A DNA stretch of 64,000 nucleotides from PALSA-612 sp963704335 (GCA_963704335.1 OY969889.1:1-64000), one strand, 5' to 3'. Shown: positions 8,805 through 18,947, counted from the stretch's first letter. Notes: generated by a model from the sequence alone, not told the origin. Program-made: numbers and translations.

Positions 8805-10091
8805 GTCGAGGCGCGCTCCTGGGACGAGCAGCTCGCGCTCGACGACGCGAGCTACCGCGAGCAGCTCGCCTATCTCCTCGACCGCTCGGCGTTCTACCGG
8901 GAGAAGCTCGGCCTGGCATCGCCGGAAGAGGCCGGCGGGCTCGCGGACATCGCACAGCTTCCCCTGACGGAGAAGGACGAGCTGCGAGCGACGTGCACTC
9001 CCGACAACCCGATCGGAGCCCATCTCTGTGCAGCGCGGTCTGAGCTCGTCCGCATCTACTCGACGAGCGGCACGACCGGCGCGCCGAGCTACGTGCCGCT
9101 GACGGCCGGCGATCTCGACAACTGGGTGACGACGTCGGCGCGGAGCTACGCGGCGTCCGGCATCTCGGCCGGCCAGCGAATCGTGACGACGTACAACGCC
9201 GGGCCGTTCGCGGCCGGCGCCGCGCTGGCCGCCTTCGACCGCATCGGGCTCTGTCACATCCCCTTCGGCACGGGCAACACGGAGCGGCTGCTGACGGCGC
9301 TCGAGCGCCTGCGGCCCGAAGCAGCGGTGCTCACTCCCTCGTACGCAGCCCATCTCGTCGAGGTCGCGGAGGAGCGCGGCGTCGACCTCGCCGGCTCGAG
9401 CGTCGAGCGCGTGCTCGTGGCGGGTGAGCCCGGCGGCGGCGAGGAGGCCTTCCGGGCGAGGCTGGAAGCCGGCTGGGGCGCGAAGGTCACCGAGGCGATG
9501 GGCGTCGGCGACATCGGCGTGTCGCTCTTCGGCGAGTGCGAAGAGCAGGACGGCATGCACGTCGGCGCGCGCGGCTTCGTCCATGTCGAGCTGATCGACC
9601 CCGAGACCGGCGCCGCCGTTCCCGCGGAGGACGAGGCCAGCGGCGAGCTCGTGTTGACCCATCTGCGGCACCGCGCCGCGCCGTTGCTGCGGTTCCGCAC
9701 CCACGACCACGTCCAGCTGCGAACGAGCCCGTGCGCCTGCGGCCGCACCGGCCCCCGCCTGCGCTGCATCGGGAGGACCGACGACATGCTGATCGTCCGC
9801 GGCGTCAACGTCTTCCCCTCGGCCGTGCGAGAGGTCGTGAGCGCGTTCGGCCCGCAGGTCAGCGGCCACGTCCTCGTCCGGCCGGCCGCGCCCGGCGTGA
9901 AGCAGGAGCCGCCGCTACCCGTCTCCGTGGAGCTGGCGCGCGACGCGCGGGCCGACGAGGCGCTCGCGGACGCGATCCGTGACAGACTCCGGGCCGTACT
10001 CGTCGTGCAGACGCGAGTGGAGCTCGTGCCGTGGGGCACCCTGCGGCGGAGCGAGTACAAGTCGACCCTCGTCGAGCACCAAAGGAGGTAG
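8805..10091 (+). CDS. Phenylacetate-CoA ligase-like adenylate-forming enzyme
   Basis: About 428 residues of a PaaK-type AMP-forming ligase: WDEQLALDDASYREQLAYLL at the N-terminus, the P-loop YSTSGTTGAP, GRTDDMLIVRGVNVFPSAV at the hinge and a C-terminal lid. It should activate a carboxylic acid to its CoA thioester using ATP; the substrate is unknown. The homologous N-terminus begins right after the upstream stop, but there is no in-frame ATG, GTG or TTG until GTG 9093, which lies after the P-loop. The true start is therefore missing, non-canonical or disturbed by an indel. It is followed by the GST gene after 5 bp. Confidence 0.75.
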   Translation, partial: VEARSWDEQLALDDASYREQLAYLLDRSAFYREKLGLASPEEAGGLADIAQLPLTEKDELRATCTPDNPIGAHLCAARSELVRIYSTSGTTGAPSYVPLTAGDLDNWVTTSARSYAASGISAGQRIVTTYNAGPFAAGAALAAFDRIGLCHIPFGTGNTERLLTALERLRPEAAVLTPSYAAHLVEVAEERGVDLAGSSVERVLVAGEPGGGEEAFRARLEAGWGAKVTEAMGVGDIGVSLFGECEEQDGMHVGARGFVHVELIDPETGAAVPAEDEASGELVLTHLRHRAAPLLRFRTHDHVQLRTSPCACGRTGPRLRCIGRTDDMLIVRGVNVFPSAVREVVSAFGPQVSGHVLVRPAAPGVKQEPPLPVSVELARDARADEALADAIRDRLRAVLVVQTRVELVPWGTLRRSEYKSTLVEHQRR

Positions 10092-10096
10092 ATCAG

Positions 10097-10783
10097 ATGG
10101 CCGTCCACACGCTGAGCATCCTCAAGCCGAGCGTCAACAACCTCACGATCCGCATCTTCGTCCGCGCGGCCGGGCTGGAGTTCGAAGAAGAGGACGTGTG
10201 GGGAAAGAAGTCGACGCCGGAGTTCCTGGCCAAGGGCCCGGCCGACCTGACGCCGCTGCTCGAGGAGGCGGGGCTACCGAAGGGCGCGCTCTGGGAGAGC
10301 TGCGCGATCATGCAGTACCTCTGCAACAAGCACGGCCTCGACCAGTTCTATCCCACCGATCCGGGCGAGCGGGCGATGGTCGACAGCGCGATGTTCTATC
10401 TCATCGGCACGCTCTATCCGCTCGTCGCGCGCGCGACGTATCCGGTGCTCGGCTTCCCGCAGTACGCAGGCGAGGTCGCGACTGCGGACGTTTCCGACGA
10501 GCTGAAGGCGAAGGCCCGGGAGGACGCCGAAGCCGCGCTCGCCGGCCCGCTCGAGGTCTACCGCGCGTTCTTCCTCGACGGGAAGACGTTCATCGGCGGC
10601 GACACGCCGTCGATCGCCGACATGCGGCTGGCCGCGACGCTCGAGTTCCTGCGCGCGATCGACTACGACTTCCCGGCCTGGGCCGAGGAGTACATGGCGG
10701 CGATGGAGCAGGCGCTCGGCGACGCGTATACCGAGCCGGCTACCGACGTGCGCGGCTACATCGAGCACGTCAAGTCGCAGTAA
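10097..10783 (+). CDS. Glutathione S-transferase family protein
   Basis: A 228-residue protein with an N-terminal thioredoxin-like domain (LSILKPSVNNLTIRIFVRAA, LWESCAIMQYLCNKHG) and a C-terminal helical domain ending in DTPSIADMRLAATLEFLRA, the typical GST N-capping/hydrophobic-staple region. A role in thiol conjugation or isomerisation is likely; many actinobacteria lack glutathione, so the cosubstrate is open. ATG 10097 has a near-perfect Shine-Dalgarno (AAAGGAGGT, 10081-10089). It is the last gene before a strong terminator. Confidence 0.85.
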   Translation: MAVHTLSILKPSVNNLTIRIFVRAAGLEFEEEDVWGKKSTPEFLAKGPADLTPLLEEAGLPKGALWESCAIMQYLCNKHGLDQFYPTDPGERAMVDSAMFYLIGTLYPLVARATYPVLGFPQYAGEVATADVSDELKAKAREDAEAALAGPLEVYRAFFLDGKTFIGGDTPSIADMRLAATLEFLRAIDYDFPAWAEEYMAAMEQALGDAYTEPATDVRGYIEHVKSQ

Positions 10784-10808
10784 CAGGCCGCGGCCTCACC
10801 CGATGGAC

Positions 10809-10847
10809 ACAGGCCGGCGCGGGGAACTCGTCCCCGCGCCGGCCTGT
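10809..10847. terminator. Strong bidirectional terminator hairpin
   Basis: A perfect 17-bp inverted repeat (10809-10825 with 10831-10847) with a 5-nt loop, very GC-rich, between two convergent genes (GST stop at 10783, secreted protein stop at 10862). Only a weak T-rich tail follows, as is common in actinobacterial terminators. Confidence 0.85.
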
Positions 10848-10861
10848 CTGTCGTCTGCCGT

Positions 10862-12617
10862 CTAGCTCGCGTTCGGGCGGCAGTTGGGGAATCTGAACGA
10901 GGCGATCCTCGTCTGCCAACCGGCAGTCGAAGTCGCCTGCCCTGCTGCCGTGTAGTACTGGTTCACGTACCACAGGGTGCAGCCGTCCGGATCCACGTTC
11001 ATCGACGTGTAGTCGCCCCACCGAGAGTTGACGGTGGTCTGGACGCCGGAGCCGTTTATGACGACGCCCTCACCCTGCGGCATCGTTCCGAGTGGATCGG
11101 TCGCGAGTCGGCCCGTGTACCGGATCCCCGGGTACACATCCGTGCCGTTCACGACGCTGTACCCCACCGCGGCATTGCCTCGGTGGTCCATCGCAATCGA
11201 GCCCATCCAGCGATGGATGCCGTCACCGGGATTGACCGTACCCTGCTGGTGGATCGAGTACACGCCGTTCACACGCCGGATCTCGTACCAGCGCACACCG
11301 GCGACGCCGGGGCTGGCCTCGACCGACTGGTTGGTGACCATCGTCTCGTAGGTCGGGAACTTCCGATAGGCGAGCCGCCAGGTCGGTCGCTGCCGGTACG
11401 AGAGGATGTCCAGGTACTGATCCGGGTTCACGATGCCCGGCTGCGGGAGGCAGTCCCGCGGTCCCGGTGCGCACGGGAAGTTCGAGTCGAACGGGTCGAC
11501 TGCGAGTTGCTCCGCGTACGTGAGCGTGGCCGTCGGAACGTTGCTCCACGTGACCTGGAACTCCCAGATGTTGATCGCGTCGGACGTCGCACCGTAGACA
11601 TAGTCGTCGTCCTGAGTTCCGACGATGGGCGCGATCGGGCTCTTCGGCTTGCCCGACCCGTCCATGTCCGGCGGCAGCAACCCGTCACCGACGAGCGGCA
11701 GGTTTTCCGGGACGTTGCCGTCGATGAAGAAGCTGACCACCCGAGCGTTCGGGTTGCCCTTGATCATCTTCTGGCGCTCGAGACCGTACACGCCGATGCC
11801 GTACTCGACGGTCGGCCCGAACTCCCTGGTCGTGAGGATGTACGTGTCTCCATATACCCCGTACTTCGGGTAGTCGGGGAAGTTGACGCCCGACGAGAAC
11901 GCGTAGCGGTAGTAGGCGCCCGTCGGATCGCCGGTCTGTGAGACCGCCACGCAGTTGTAGTACGTGGGACCACGCGTCGTGAACTGCGTGAGGAGCCAAC
12001 GATCCGCGAGCTGGTCGTAGACCACGATCGGATCGCCGGAGGGATCGGTGCAGTCGTCGATGGCGAAGCCTGACCACAGGGTGCCGGTGTCGACCGGCCC
12101 GAGCAGCAGCGCGCCCGCCTTCGAGTACACCGCAAACACGAGGTTGATCATCTCGACGTAGTGGTTCGGGCCCACGTCGCCGACGGGATCCGGCGGGTTG
12201 ACGCGGAATCCGAACACGTTGAAGTTGTCTTGGTTTGCTCAGCCCCTCGAAGTTCGCGCTGGTTGCGGGCATCGCAGACGCTGCCTGCGGCGTCGTCGCG
12301 CTCTGAGGCGTGACGGCGGCGGGGCGGGCGCTGGGTGCTGTCGCGTTCACCGCGTTCGGGACGACCGAGACGTCACGGTCCGTGTCAAACCCGCTCGGAG
12401 GCGGAGCTGACTTGCCCACCTGGGGACTCTTCGCCAACGTGGACAACGGCTGCGAGAGGTCGAATGCGACCGCCTCGCTGAACACCGGGCCCGCCTGTGC
12501 GGCCTTCGGGCCTGCTTGCGTCGTGCTTGCAGTCAGGATGACGGCGAGCGCGACGAGAAGTGTGAAGGGCACGGCGCGCTTCAAGAAGCGCCGTCTCCCT
12601 ACATGTGCTCTGTGCAT
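10862..12617 (-). CDS. Secreted protein of unknown function, frame-disrupted
   Basis: About 584 residues. The N-terminus is a clear signal peptide (RRRFLKRAVPFTLLVALAVI then TASTTQAG), followed by a Pro/Ala/Thr-rich linker and a large extracytoplasmic domain with GFRVNPPDPVGDVGPNHYVE, a motif common in secreted bacterial proteins with beta-propeller-like or adhesin-like architectures. The frame breaks at the TTT at 12233-12235: one base fewer reads LSNQDNFNVFGFRV. ATG 12617 has GGGGGAGG about 5 nt upstream. Aromatic- and Asp-rich repeats and cysteines suggest an exported, possibly surface-bound protein. No enzyme motif was recognised. Confidence 0.65.
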
Positions 12618-12714
12618 GGGGCCTCCCCCTGTAGCCAATGAGAGCAGCACGACGCTAAACCCTTTGGGGCCTCGCTGCAAGCTCGGCAGGCCACACACGC
12701 GCTACCCTGGAACT

Positions 12715-13101
12715 ATGCGGCGCTTCGCGCCCATGCTGCTTACGTTGAGCCTCCTGGCAGCGGGCCTCGTCGCGGTGATGCCTTCTGCGGCGGCGTCGCC
12801 GCCCCGCTCGGGACTGGATGGGCTGGTCACGCTGTCCCCCGCCCGGCCCGTGTGCATCGAGGGGCAGCCGTGCACCAAGCCCGCAGCCAGTGTTCTGCTG
12901 GTCTTCAAGCGGAACGGCGACACCGTCGCGCGCGTGACCACCGGCGTCAAAGGCAGGTACAAGGTGCTGCTCCGTCCCGGGACGTACGCGATCGTGGCGC
13001 CGGGCTACGTGCGGGGGTCAGGCGTCACGCCGCGAACCGTGCGAGTCCGCAAGGGCAAGATCACACGCGTCGATCTCGAGATCGACACGGGGATCCAGTA
13101 A
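12715..13101 (+). CDS. Secreted carboxypeptidase-regulatory-like (Cna_B-type) domain protein
   Basis: A 128-residue protein with a signal peptide (PMLLTLSLLAAGLVAVMPSA then AAASP) and a single beta-sandwich domain. VCIEGQPCTKPA has a Cys pair; GRYKVLLRPGTYAIVAPGYV is the hallmark strand pattern of carboxypeptidase-regulatory-like/prealbumin-like domains. It is probably an exported small protein. It is divergent from the larger secreted protein, with about 97 bp between the starts. Confidence 0.75.
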   Translation: MRRFAPMLLTLSLLAAGLVAVMPSAAASPPRSGLDGLVTLSPARPVCIEGQPCTKPAASVLLVFKRNGDTVARVTTGVKGRYKVLLRPGTYAIVAPGYVRGSGVTPRTVRVRKGKITRVDLEIDTGIQ

Positions 13102-13113
13102 CGGATCGGCGCC

Positions 13114-15568
13114 TCAGGGCGTAGAGGAGGACGCTGCCCACTCCACGATCTGCTCCGCGCTGATCGGGAGCGACGTGATCTGGACGCCGTAGGGCTCGAG
13201 CGCGTCCTCGATGGCCGCCGAGAGGATCGCCGGCGTCAGCATCCGGCCACCCTCCCCCGCCCCCTTGATCCCGTACGGCGTGAACGGCGACGGCGTCTCC
13301 AGGTGGGCGACCGTCATCGCCGGTACGTCCATCGACGAGGGCAGGTGGTAGTAGTCGAGGGCATCGTTGAGGACGCGGCCCTCCTCGTCGTATGCGTACT
13401 CCTCGTAGAGCGCCGAGCCGAGGCCCTGGATCGTGCCGCCGATGATCTGGCCGTCCAGCGTCTTCGGGTTGACCACGGTGCCGGCGTCGTGGACGGCGGC
13501 GTAGTTGAGGTACGAGAGCTTCCCCGTCTCGACGTCGACCTCCACGACGGCGATGTGCCAGGCGTGGCCGACGAAGGGATAGAAGATGCCGAGGTCGGAG
13601 CGGTCGTCGTTGGGCAGCGTGGTGAGCGGATGGTCGTACGTCGACTGTGAGGCGAGACCGCTCTCCATGTCCGGAGGCAGGTCGAGCCTGAACATGTACG
13701 CCGTCATCGCGATCTCGCCCAGGGTCAGGTGGCGGTCGGGAGTGCCGACGACGCCCACCCCGCCGTCGCGGAACTCGAGATCGTCCTCCGACACCTCGAG
13801 CTTCAGCGCCGCGATGCGCCTGATCTTCTCCTTCACCTCGGCAGCGGCGCCCGCGACGGCGCCCGAGACCATGACCGTGAAGCGCGACCCGCCAGGCCCG
13901 GTGCCGGGAAGCGCGTGCTGGGAGTCGGCGTACGTGATGACGACCGACGCCGGGTCGACGTCGAACTCCTCCGCCACGACCTGGGCGACAACCGTCTCGG
14001 GGCTGTTCCCCCACTGCGCCTGCGAGTGGAGCGTGACGACGATCTGGCCCATGGGATCCACCTGCAGGCTGGCGCTCTCCGGGCTGGCGGTCGGCATGAA
14101 CTCCGGCTTGTCGAACCAGAACCAGAACTCCGTCGAGGAGAAGACGCTGCGCTCGTTGGAGGCGACGACGCCGATGCCGACGTGGCGGCCCTCCGCGCGC
14201 AGCCGGTCTCGCTCCGCGACCCAGTGGTCGTAGTCCGCGAGCTCGAGGATCTTCTCCAGCACGGCCTGGTAGTTGCCGCTGTCGTAGATGTTCCCGGTCG
14301 GCGTGCGGTAGGGGAACTCGTCGGGGCCGATGAGGTTCTGGCGGCGGATCTCGACGCGGTCCATGCCGAGCTCGCGGGCCGCCATATCGACCAGCCGCTC
14401 CAGCACCCAGTTCGAGCACTCGGCGCCGAAGCCGCGGTACGCGCCCTGCTGGTTCTTGTTGGTGAGGATCGCGGCCAGCGAGTACTCCACGTGCTGGATC
14501 CGGTACGGCCCGACGATCTGGGAGAGCGCGTTGCCGTGCGTGCCCGTGCCGAACTGGAGGTACGCGCCGTAGTCGTCGACGCAGCCGATGCGCAGCGCGC
14601 GGAAGGTGCCGTCCTCCTCGAACGCGAGCTCGGCGTCGTACCAGCGATCGGAGCCGGCGTGGTCGTTGTTCGTGATGTGGGTGATGCGGTCCTCGACGTA
14701 CTTCACCGGCTGGCCGACGAGCTTCGACAGGAAGCCGGCGAACGTCGGCACCTTGTGCATGAAGAACTTCGAGCCGAAGCTGCCCCCGGCGGCGACCGGC
14801 ACCACGCGCAGCTTGCTGGTCGGGATCTTCAGCGAGACGGCGATCAGCCAGTGGAAGTACGTGAAGGTCATCGAGTTGGCGTAGATCGTCATGACCCCGG
14901 TGCCCGCGTCGTAGTCGCCGATAGCGCCGTTCATGTCCATGGGCATGCCGGTCGAGCGAGGCCAGCGGAGCTTCGCCTGCACCTTCCGCGGCGCCTCCGT
15001 CGAACGCGCGGTCGACCTCGCCGAAGGAGAACGTGCGCGCGTAGGCGACGTTCGACTCCAGCTTCTCGTGGACGAGCGGCGCGCCGTCCTTCTGCGCCTC
15101 GAACGGGTCGAGCACGACCGGCAGCGGCTGGTACTCGACCTCGATCAGGTCGCACGCGTCCTCGGCGATGTAGCGGTCGTCGGCGATCACCGCCGCCACT
15201 GCCTCACCGTGGTGGCGCACCTTCTCGATGGCGATCATGTCCTGGACGATCTGCCCGGGGCCGAAGGTAGGCAGCGGCGCCGCATGCCCGGCCACGTCGG
15301 CGCCTGTCACGACGCGGATCACGCCCGGCAGTGCCTCCGCCTTCGACGTGTCGATCCTGAGGATGCGCGCGTGCGCGTGCGGGCTGCGCACGATCGCGGC
15401 GTGCGCCATGTTCTCGAGCTTGATGTCGTCGATGTAGCGGCCCTCGCCGCGTAGGAAGCGGGGGTCCTCGACGCGGTTGATGCTCTTGCCGATCCACTTG
15501 CGCGCGGCCTCCTTCTGCGCCGTGTCGGCCGCGATCTTCGCCGCGCCCGGGTGTTGCTCGATGGTCAT
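13114..15568 (-). CDS. Xanthine dehydrogenase/CO dehydrogenase-type molybdopterin subunit, frame-disrupted
   Basis: Large subunit of a molybdenum hydroxylase (about 817 residues). Domain order is the N-terminal a/b hammerhead domain (ARKWIGKSINRVEDPRFLRG) followed by molybdopterin-binding regions: VAAGGSFGSKFF, GAYRGFGAE (not the AYXCSFR loop of true CoxL), and GIKGAGEGGRML with the catalytic Glu. It oxidises an unknown aldehyde or heterocycle rather than CO (inference from the active-site loop). The frame breaks near 14990-14997; one base fewer joins DRAFDGGAA to VQAKLRWPRSTGM. Start ATG overlaps the 2Fe-2S gene stop (ATGA). Confidence 0.85.
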
Positions 15569-16026
15569 GCCTTCGCCGCCACGGACTGGATGGCCTGGAC
15601 GATCTGCTGGTAGCCCGTGCAGCGGCAGGTGACACCGACGATCGCCTCGCTGATCGCCTCTTCGCTCGTCTCACCTGGGTGGTCGCGCAGGAACTCGGTC
15701 GCCGTCAAGAGCATCGCCGGCGTGCAGAACCCGCACTGGAGCGCGTGATGTTCTGTGAACGCCTGCTGCAGCTCCGACAGCGTCCCGTCCGGCGGCGAGA
15801 TGCCTTCCACCGTCTCGACGGAACGGCCGTCGGCCTGAACGGCGAACATGAGGCAGGAGCGGATCGCCTCGCCGTCGACCAGCACGTTGCAGGAGCCGCA
15901 GAAGCCGTGCTCGCAAGCGACGTGCGTCCCGGTGAGGTTCAGGTCGTCGCGCAGGAAGTCGGCCAGCGTGCGACGGGGCTCGACCTCGCGCTCGTACGAG
16001 CGGCCGTTGACCTCGATGCGGATCAT
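15565..16026 (-). CDS. Molybdenum hydroxylase 2Fe-2S subunit
   Basis: A 153-residue small subunit with two [2Fe-2S] clusters: a plant-ferredoxin-type domain (CEHGFCGSCNVLVDG then SC) and the helical domain motif CGFCTPAML with CRCTGYQ. It passes electrons from the molybdenum centre to the FAD subunit. It overlaps both neighbours by 4 nt, so the three subunits are translated as a coupled operon. Confidence 0.93.
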   Translation of the reverse strand: MIRIEVNGRSYEREVEPRRTLADFLRDDLNLTGTHVACEHGFCGSCNVLVDGEAIRSCLMFAVQADGRSVETVEGISPPDGTLSELQQAFTEHHALQCGFCTPAMLLTATEFLRDHPGETSEEAISEAIVGVTCRCTGYQQIVQAIQSVAAKA

Positions 16027-16841
16027 GCGCCGCCTCGGGCGTCGTCGAGCGCCCGGCGCGCGAGGACCGGGGCTACACGGCGCCGGTGCGCCGCCGTCGC
16101 CTCGATGTCCGTGGGCGGGTCGATGTCCGCCAGCAGCTCGTGGAGGGCGGCGTCGTCGTCGAGCGCCGCCGTGGCGTCGACGCGGTAGGGCGTGTCGGCA
16201 ACACGGAGCAGGACGAGCTCGGCCCGGCCGTCGGCGGTGACAAGCGCGGCGGCCGCGAGCTGGGCGTAGTCGCGGTGCCGAACGCTGATCTCGTGGAAGC
16301 CGGCGCCCGTGCCCGCGGCCGGCCTGGGAAAGCGCGTCTTCACGATCAGCTCGTCCGGCTCCAACACGGTCTTGTGTGGGCCACGGAAGAAGTCGCGCGC
16401 GGCGATCGTGCGCTCGCCGCGCGCCGATCTGACGTCGATCGCAGCGTCCAGCGCGACGGCCGCGGCCGTCAGCTCGGCCCAGGGTGCGGCGAACGCGAGC
16501 GAGCCGCAGACCGTGCCGCGGCGGCGCGTCTCCAGGTAGCCGACGTAGCGCGTCGCCTCGCGTAGGAGCGGCCAGGGCTCGACCGCGCCGTCGTCCAGCA
16601 GGCGCTGCTGGCGCACGGTGGCGCCGACGTGAAGCTCGCCGTCTCGTTCCTCGAGCACGTCGAGGCCCGCGACGCCGTTCACGTCGACGAGCGCGCTGGG
16701 CTTCGCCGTGCGGAACTTCATCAGCTGCACGAGGCTCTGGCCGCCCGCTAGTACCTGCGTGCCGCCGTTGCTCTGCGCGAGCAGCTCGACAGCCTCCTCG
16801 ATCGTCTCCGGCGCGTGGTAGTCGAACGGCGCCGCCTTCAC
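16023..16841 (-). CDS. Molybdenum hydroxylase FAD-binding subunit
   Basis: About 272 residues of the CoxM/XdhB type: FAD-binding VLAGGQSLVQLMKFR and RRRGTVCGSLAFAAP (a Cys where most members have Gly), then a CO-dehydrogenase flavoprotein C-terminal domain. GTG 16841 overlaps the upstream stop (GTGA). A longer in-frame start (16892) would run into the reductase gene and lacks homologous sequence. Confidence 0.9.
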   Translation of the reverse strand: MKAAPFDYHAPETIEEAVELLAQSNGGTQVLAGGQSLVQLMKFRTAKPSALVDVNGVAGLDVLEERDGELHVGATVRQQRLLDDGAVEPWPLLREATRYVGYLETRRRGTVCGSLAFAAPWAELTAAAVALDAAIDVRSARGERTIAARDFFRGPHKTVLEPDELIVKTRFPRPAAGTGAGFHEISVRHRDYAQLAAAALVTADGRAELVLLRVADTPYRVDATAALDDDAALHELLADIDPPTDIEATAAHRRRVAPVLARRALDDARGGA

Positions 16842-17779
16842 GGCACCGTCACCACGAGCTTGCCGTGTGCGCCGGCGGCCTGCCGCTCCCACGCTTCAGC
16901 GATTCGCTCGAGCGGAAACGACTCGATATCGAAGGTGATATCGCCCGCGCCCGCGTGGCTGACGAGACGCAGGTAGTGCTCGCGGAAGACGTCCCGCGCC
17001 ACCGCGAAGTCCGTGTAGCCGTAGATCTCGCCCATCTTCCCCCGGATCGCGGCCGAGGCAAGAGGCGCCTCGGCTGCTGCCGACTGGCCGATCTGGACGA
17101 AGCGCCAGCCGGGTGCTGCGGCCTGCGTCGCGGCGGCCGCCGGTTCGCCCCAGAGCATGTCGATGACGTAAGTGGGGCCGTCCCCGCCCGACGCCTCCTT
17201 GAACGCGCCGGCCAGATCGTCCTGCTCGAGGCTTACGGTGACGTCCGCCCCCAGCTGGGCCGCCCGCTCGAGCCGCTCCGGATCTCGCCCCGCGGCGACG
17301 ACGTGCGCAGCGCCGAGCAGCTTCGCCGCTTGCACCGCGACGAGACCCACCGTTCCCGTCCCTCCCAGTACGAGCACGCGGTCGTCCTCGCGCACCGGCG
17401 CGCGCCAGGCGACCGGCATCCAGCCGGCCATCCCCGCAATGCCGCAAGACGCTGCGATCGCGTCGGTCACGTCGTCCGGCAGCGGGATGCCGAGATCCGA
17501 AGGAGCGCTCGCGTGCTCGGCCAACAGGCCGTCACGGGAGAGGCCGAGACCACCGCTGAAGAGGTAGACGCGCGTGCCGTCGGCCGCCCGGCCGACGCCC
17601 TCGCAGCCGGGGACGAAGGGCAGCTCTGGATGGCCGCCGAAGTAGCGCCCGGCGCCGACGTTGATGTCGAGCGGATTCAGCGACACCGCAGAGATCTCGT
17701 AGATCGCCTCGCCGGAGGGCTCGGGCCGGTCGGCGAGCTCCGGAGGGCGGCCGAGCTCGCTGATCACGGCAGCCTTCAC
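16838..17779 (-). CDS. Quinone oxidoreductase-like MDR family reductase
   Basis: A 313-residue NAD(P)H-dependent medium-chain reductase. VKAAVISELGRPPEL begins the fold; VLVLGGTGTVGLVAVQAAK is the nucleotide-binding loop. No zinc ligands are seen, as in quinone reductases. GTG 17779 overlaps the VOC gene stop (GTGA), and the end overlaps the FAD-subunit start. It is the second structural gene of the five-gene coupled operon. Confidence 0.88.
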   Translation of the reverse strand: MKAAVISELGRPPELADRPEPSGEAIYEISAVSLNPLDINVGAGRYFGGHPELPFVPGCEGVGRAADGTRVYLFSGGLGLSRDGLLAEHASAPSDLGIPLPDDVTDAIAASCGIAGMAGWMPVAWRAPVREDDRVLVLGGTGTVGLVAVQAAKLLGAAHVVAAGRDPERLERAAQLGADVTVSLEQDDLAGAFKEASGGDGPTYVIDMLWGEPAAAATQAAAPGWRFVQIGQSAAAEAPLASAAIRGKMGEIYGYTDFAVARDVFREHYLRLVSHAGAGDITFDIESFPLERIAEAWERQAAGAHGKLVVTVP

Positions 17780-18253
17780 GTGTTCTCCCTGTCGAGATAG
17801 AGGGTGGCGCGGCGCCCTTCCTCCGTCTGCGGCACGGAGTCCTCGAGCCGTTTCAGCTCCGGGAACTGCGAGCGGTCGAGCGTCTCCACGTCGGGCCAGC
17901 AGCACTCGACGAGGTTGCCGGCCGGGTCGCGGACGTACATCTGGACGCTCCCGTCGGGAAGCTCGTGCAATGCCTGGAAGAACGTGTCCTTCTCCAGGAT
18001 GTCGAGCTCTTTGACGCGACGATAGGTCTCCTCGAAGTCGTCCACGTTGATGCCGATGTGGTGGAACTCGGGCGCCTCCGTGTCGCGCTCGAAGAGGTGG
18101 AGCTGCAGTTCGCCGAGTCTGCAGGTACTGGACGGGGAAGGCGAACGTGTACGTCGGGATCTTCTCCATGCCGAAGACCTCGACGTAGAAGCGCGTCGAC
18201 TCCTCGAGGTCGCGGGCGTTGATCGAGACGTGGTTGAAGCCGGTCGCGCGCAT
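17776..18253 (-). CDS. VOC (glyoxalase/dioxygenase) family protein, frame-disrupted
   Basis: About 158 residues of the vicinal-oxygen-chelate fold: GFNHVSINARDLEESTRFYV starts the first module, FHHIGINVDDFEETYRRV the second, and YVRDPAGNLVECCW carries the end-of-module metal-ligand Glu. It may be an extradiol-type dioxygenase, isomerase or lyase; the substrate is unknown. The frame breaks at about 18118; skipping one base reads VQYLQLGELQLHLFERDT. It is the first structural gene after the TetR gene (22 bp gap). Confidence 0.75.
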
Positions 18254-18275
18254 CTCTGGCGCGAGACTACGAGAT

Positions 18276-18947
18276 TCAGGCCGTGTCGCGAAGCCTTTCG
18301 AGGCCGTCGAGGGCGAGGTCGAGGCCGAACTCGAACGTGCCCTCGTGCTCGTCGCCGGGCTCCGCGTGCTGTCTGATGTGCTCGGCGAGGTCCGGGTAGT
18401 CGTCAGCCGGGAACGTCTCGAGGAAGTCGGCCGCCAGCCGCTCCAGCTCCTCGACGTCGAAGTCGAAGCTCGCCACGTACATCGTGAAGCCCATGATGTG
18501 GCTCTGGATGACGTGGAAGGCGTGGTACGTCAGCTCCTCCGGAAAGCCGCCCTCCCGGAAGCCGCGGAGCACCGCGTCCGCGTACCGCATGCGCGCTGCG
18601 CCGAACGTCTCGCCCGACATCCAGAGGTTGCAGGCCCAGGGATGCTGGAGCAGCACCTCGTGGGCGGAGATCACGCGCCGGCGCATCGCCTCCTTCCAGT
18701 CGTCTCCGGTCGGGGCGAGGTCGATCTCGGTGGCGACGAGGTCGACGATGCCGTCGACGATCTCGTCCTTCGAGGCGACGTGGTTGTAGAGCGACATCGC
18801 CTCGACGCCCAGCTCCTGGGCGATCTTCCGCATGCTGACCGCCTTGATCCCGCCCTCGTCGGCGAGCTTCATCGCCGCACGCAGGACTCGATCCCTGTTC
18901 AGTCGTGGCTTGACAGACTTACGGTGTACGTCTAGGCTCTCGCTCAT
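18276..18947 (-). CDS. TetR family transcriptional repressor
   Basis: A 223-residue TetR-family protein. Residues ~16-62 form the helix-turn-helix (KAVSMRKIAQELGVEAMSLY, then NHVASKDEIVDG), and the rest resembles the TetR_C ligand-binding domain. The ATG at 18947 is 33 bp from the divergent reductase start, with two similar operator-like repeats around it. It is co-directional with the molybdenum-hydroxylase operon and probably controls both sides. Confidence 0.9.
   Translation of the reverse strand: MSESLDVHRKSVKPRLNRDRVLRAAMKLADEGGIKAVSMRKIAQELGVEAMSLYNHVASKDEIVDGIVDLVATEIDLAPTGDDWKEAMRRRVISAHEVLLQHPWACNLWMSGETFGAARMRYADAVLRGFREGGFPEELTYHAFHVIQSHIMGFTMYVASFDFDVEELERLAADFLETFPADDYPDLAEHIRQHAEPGDEHEGTFEFGLDLALDGLERLRDTA

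Noticed and set aside
10809..10847. Possible transposon terminal repeat
   Set aside because: It is one hairpin between convergent genes with a short loop; a terminator explains it fully.
13729..15270. 513-residue + strand open frame opposite the molybdopterin subunit
   Set aside because: Low-complexity antisense composition typical of high-GC shadows; the minus strand carries conserved motifs.
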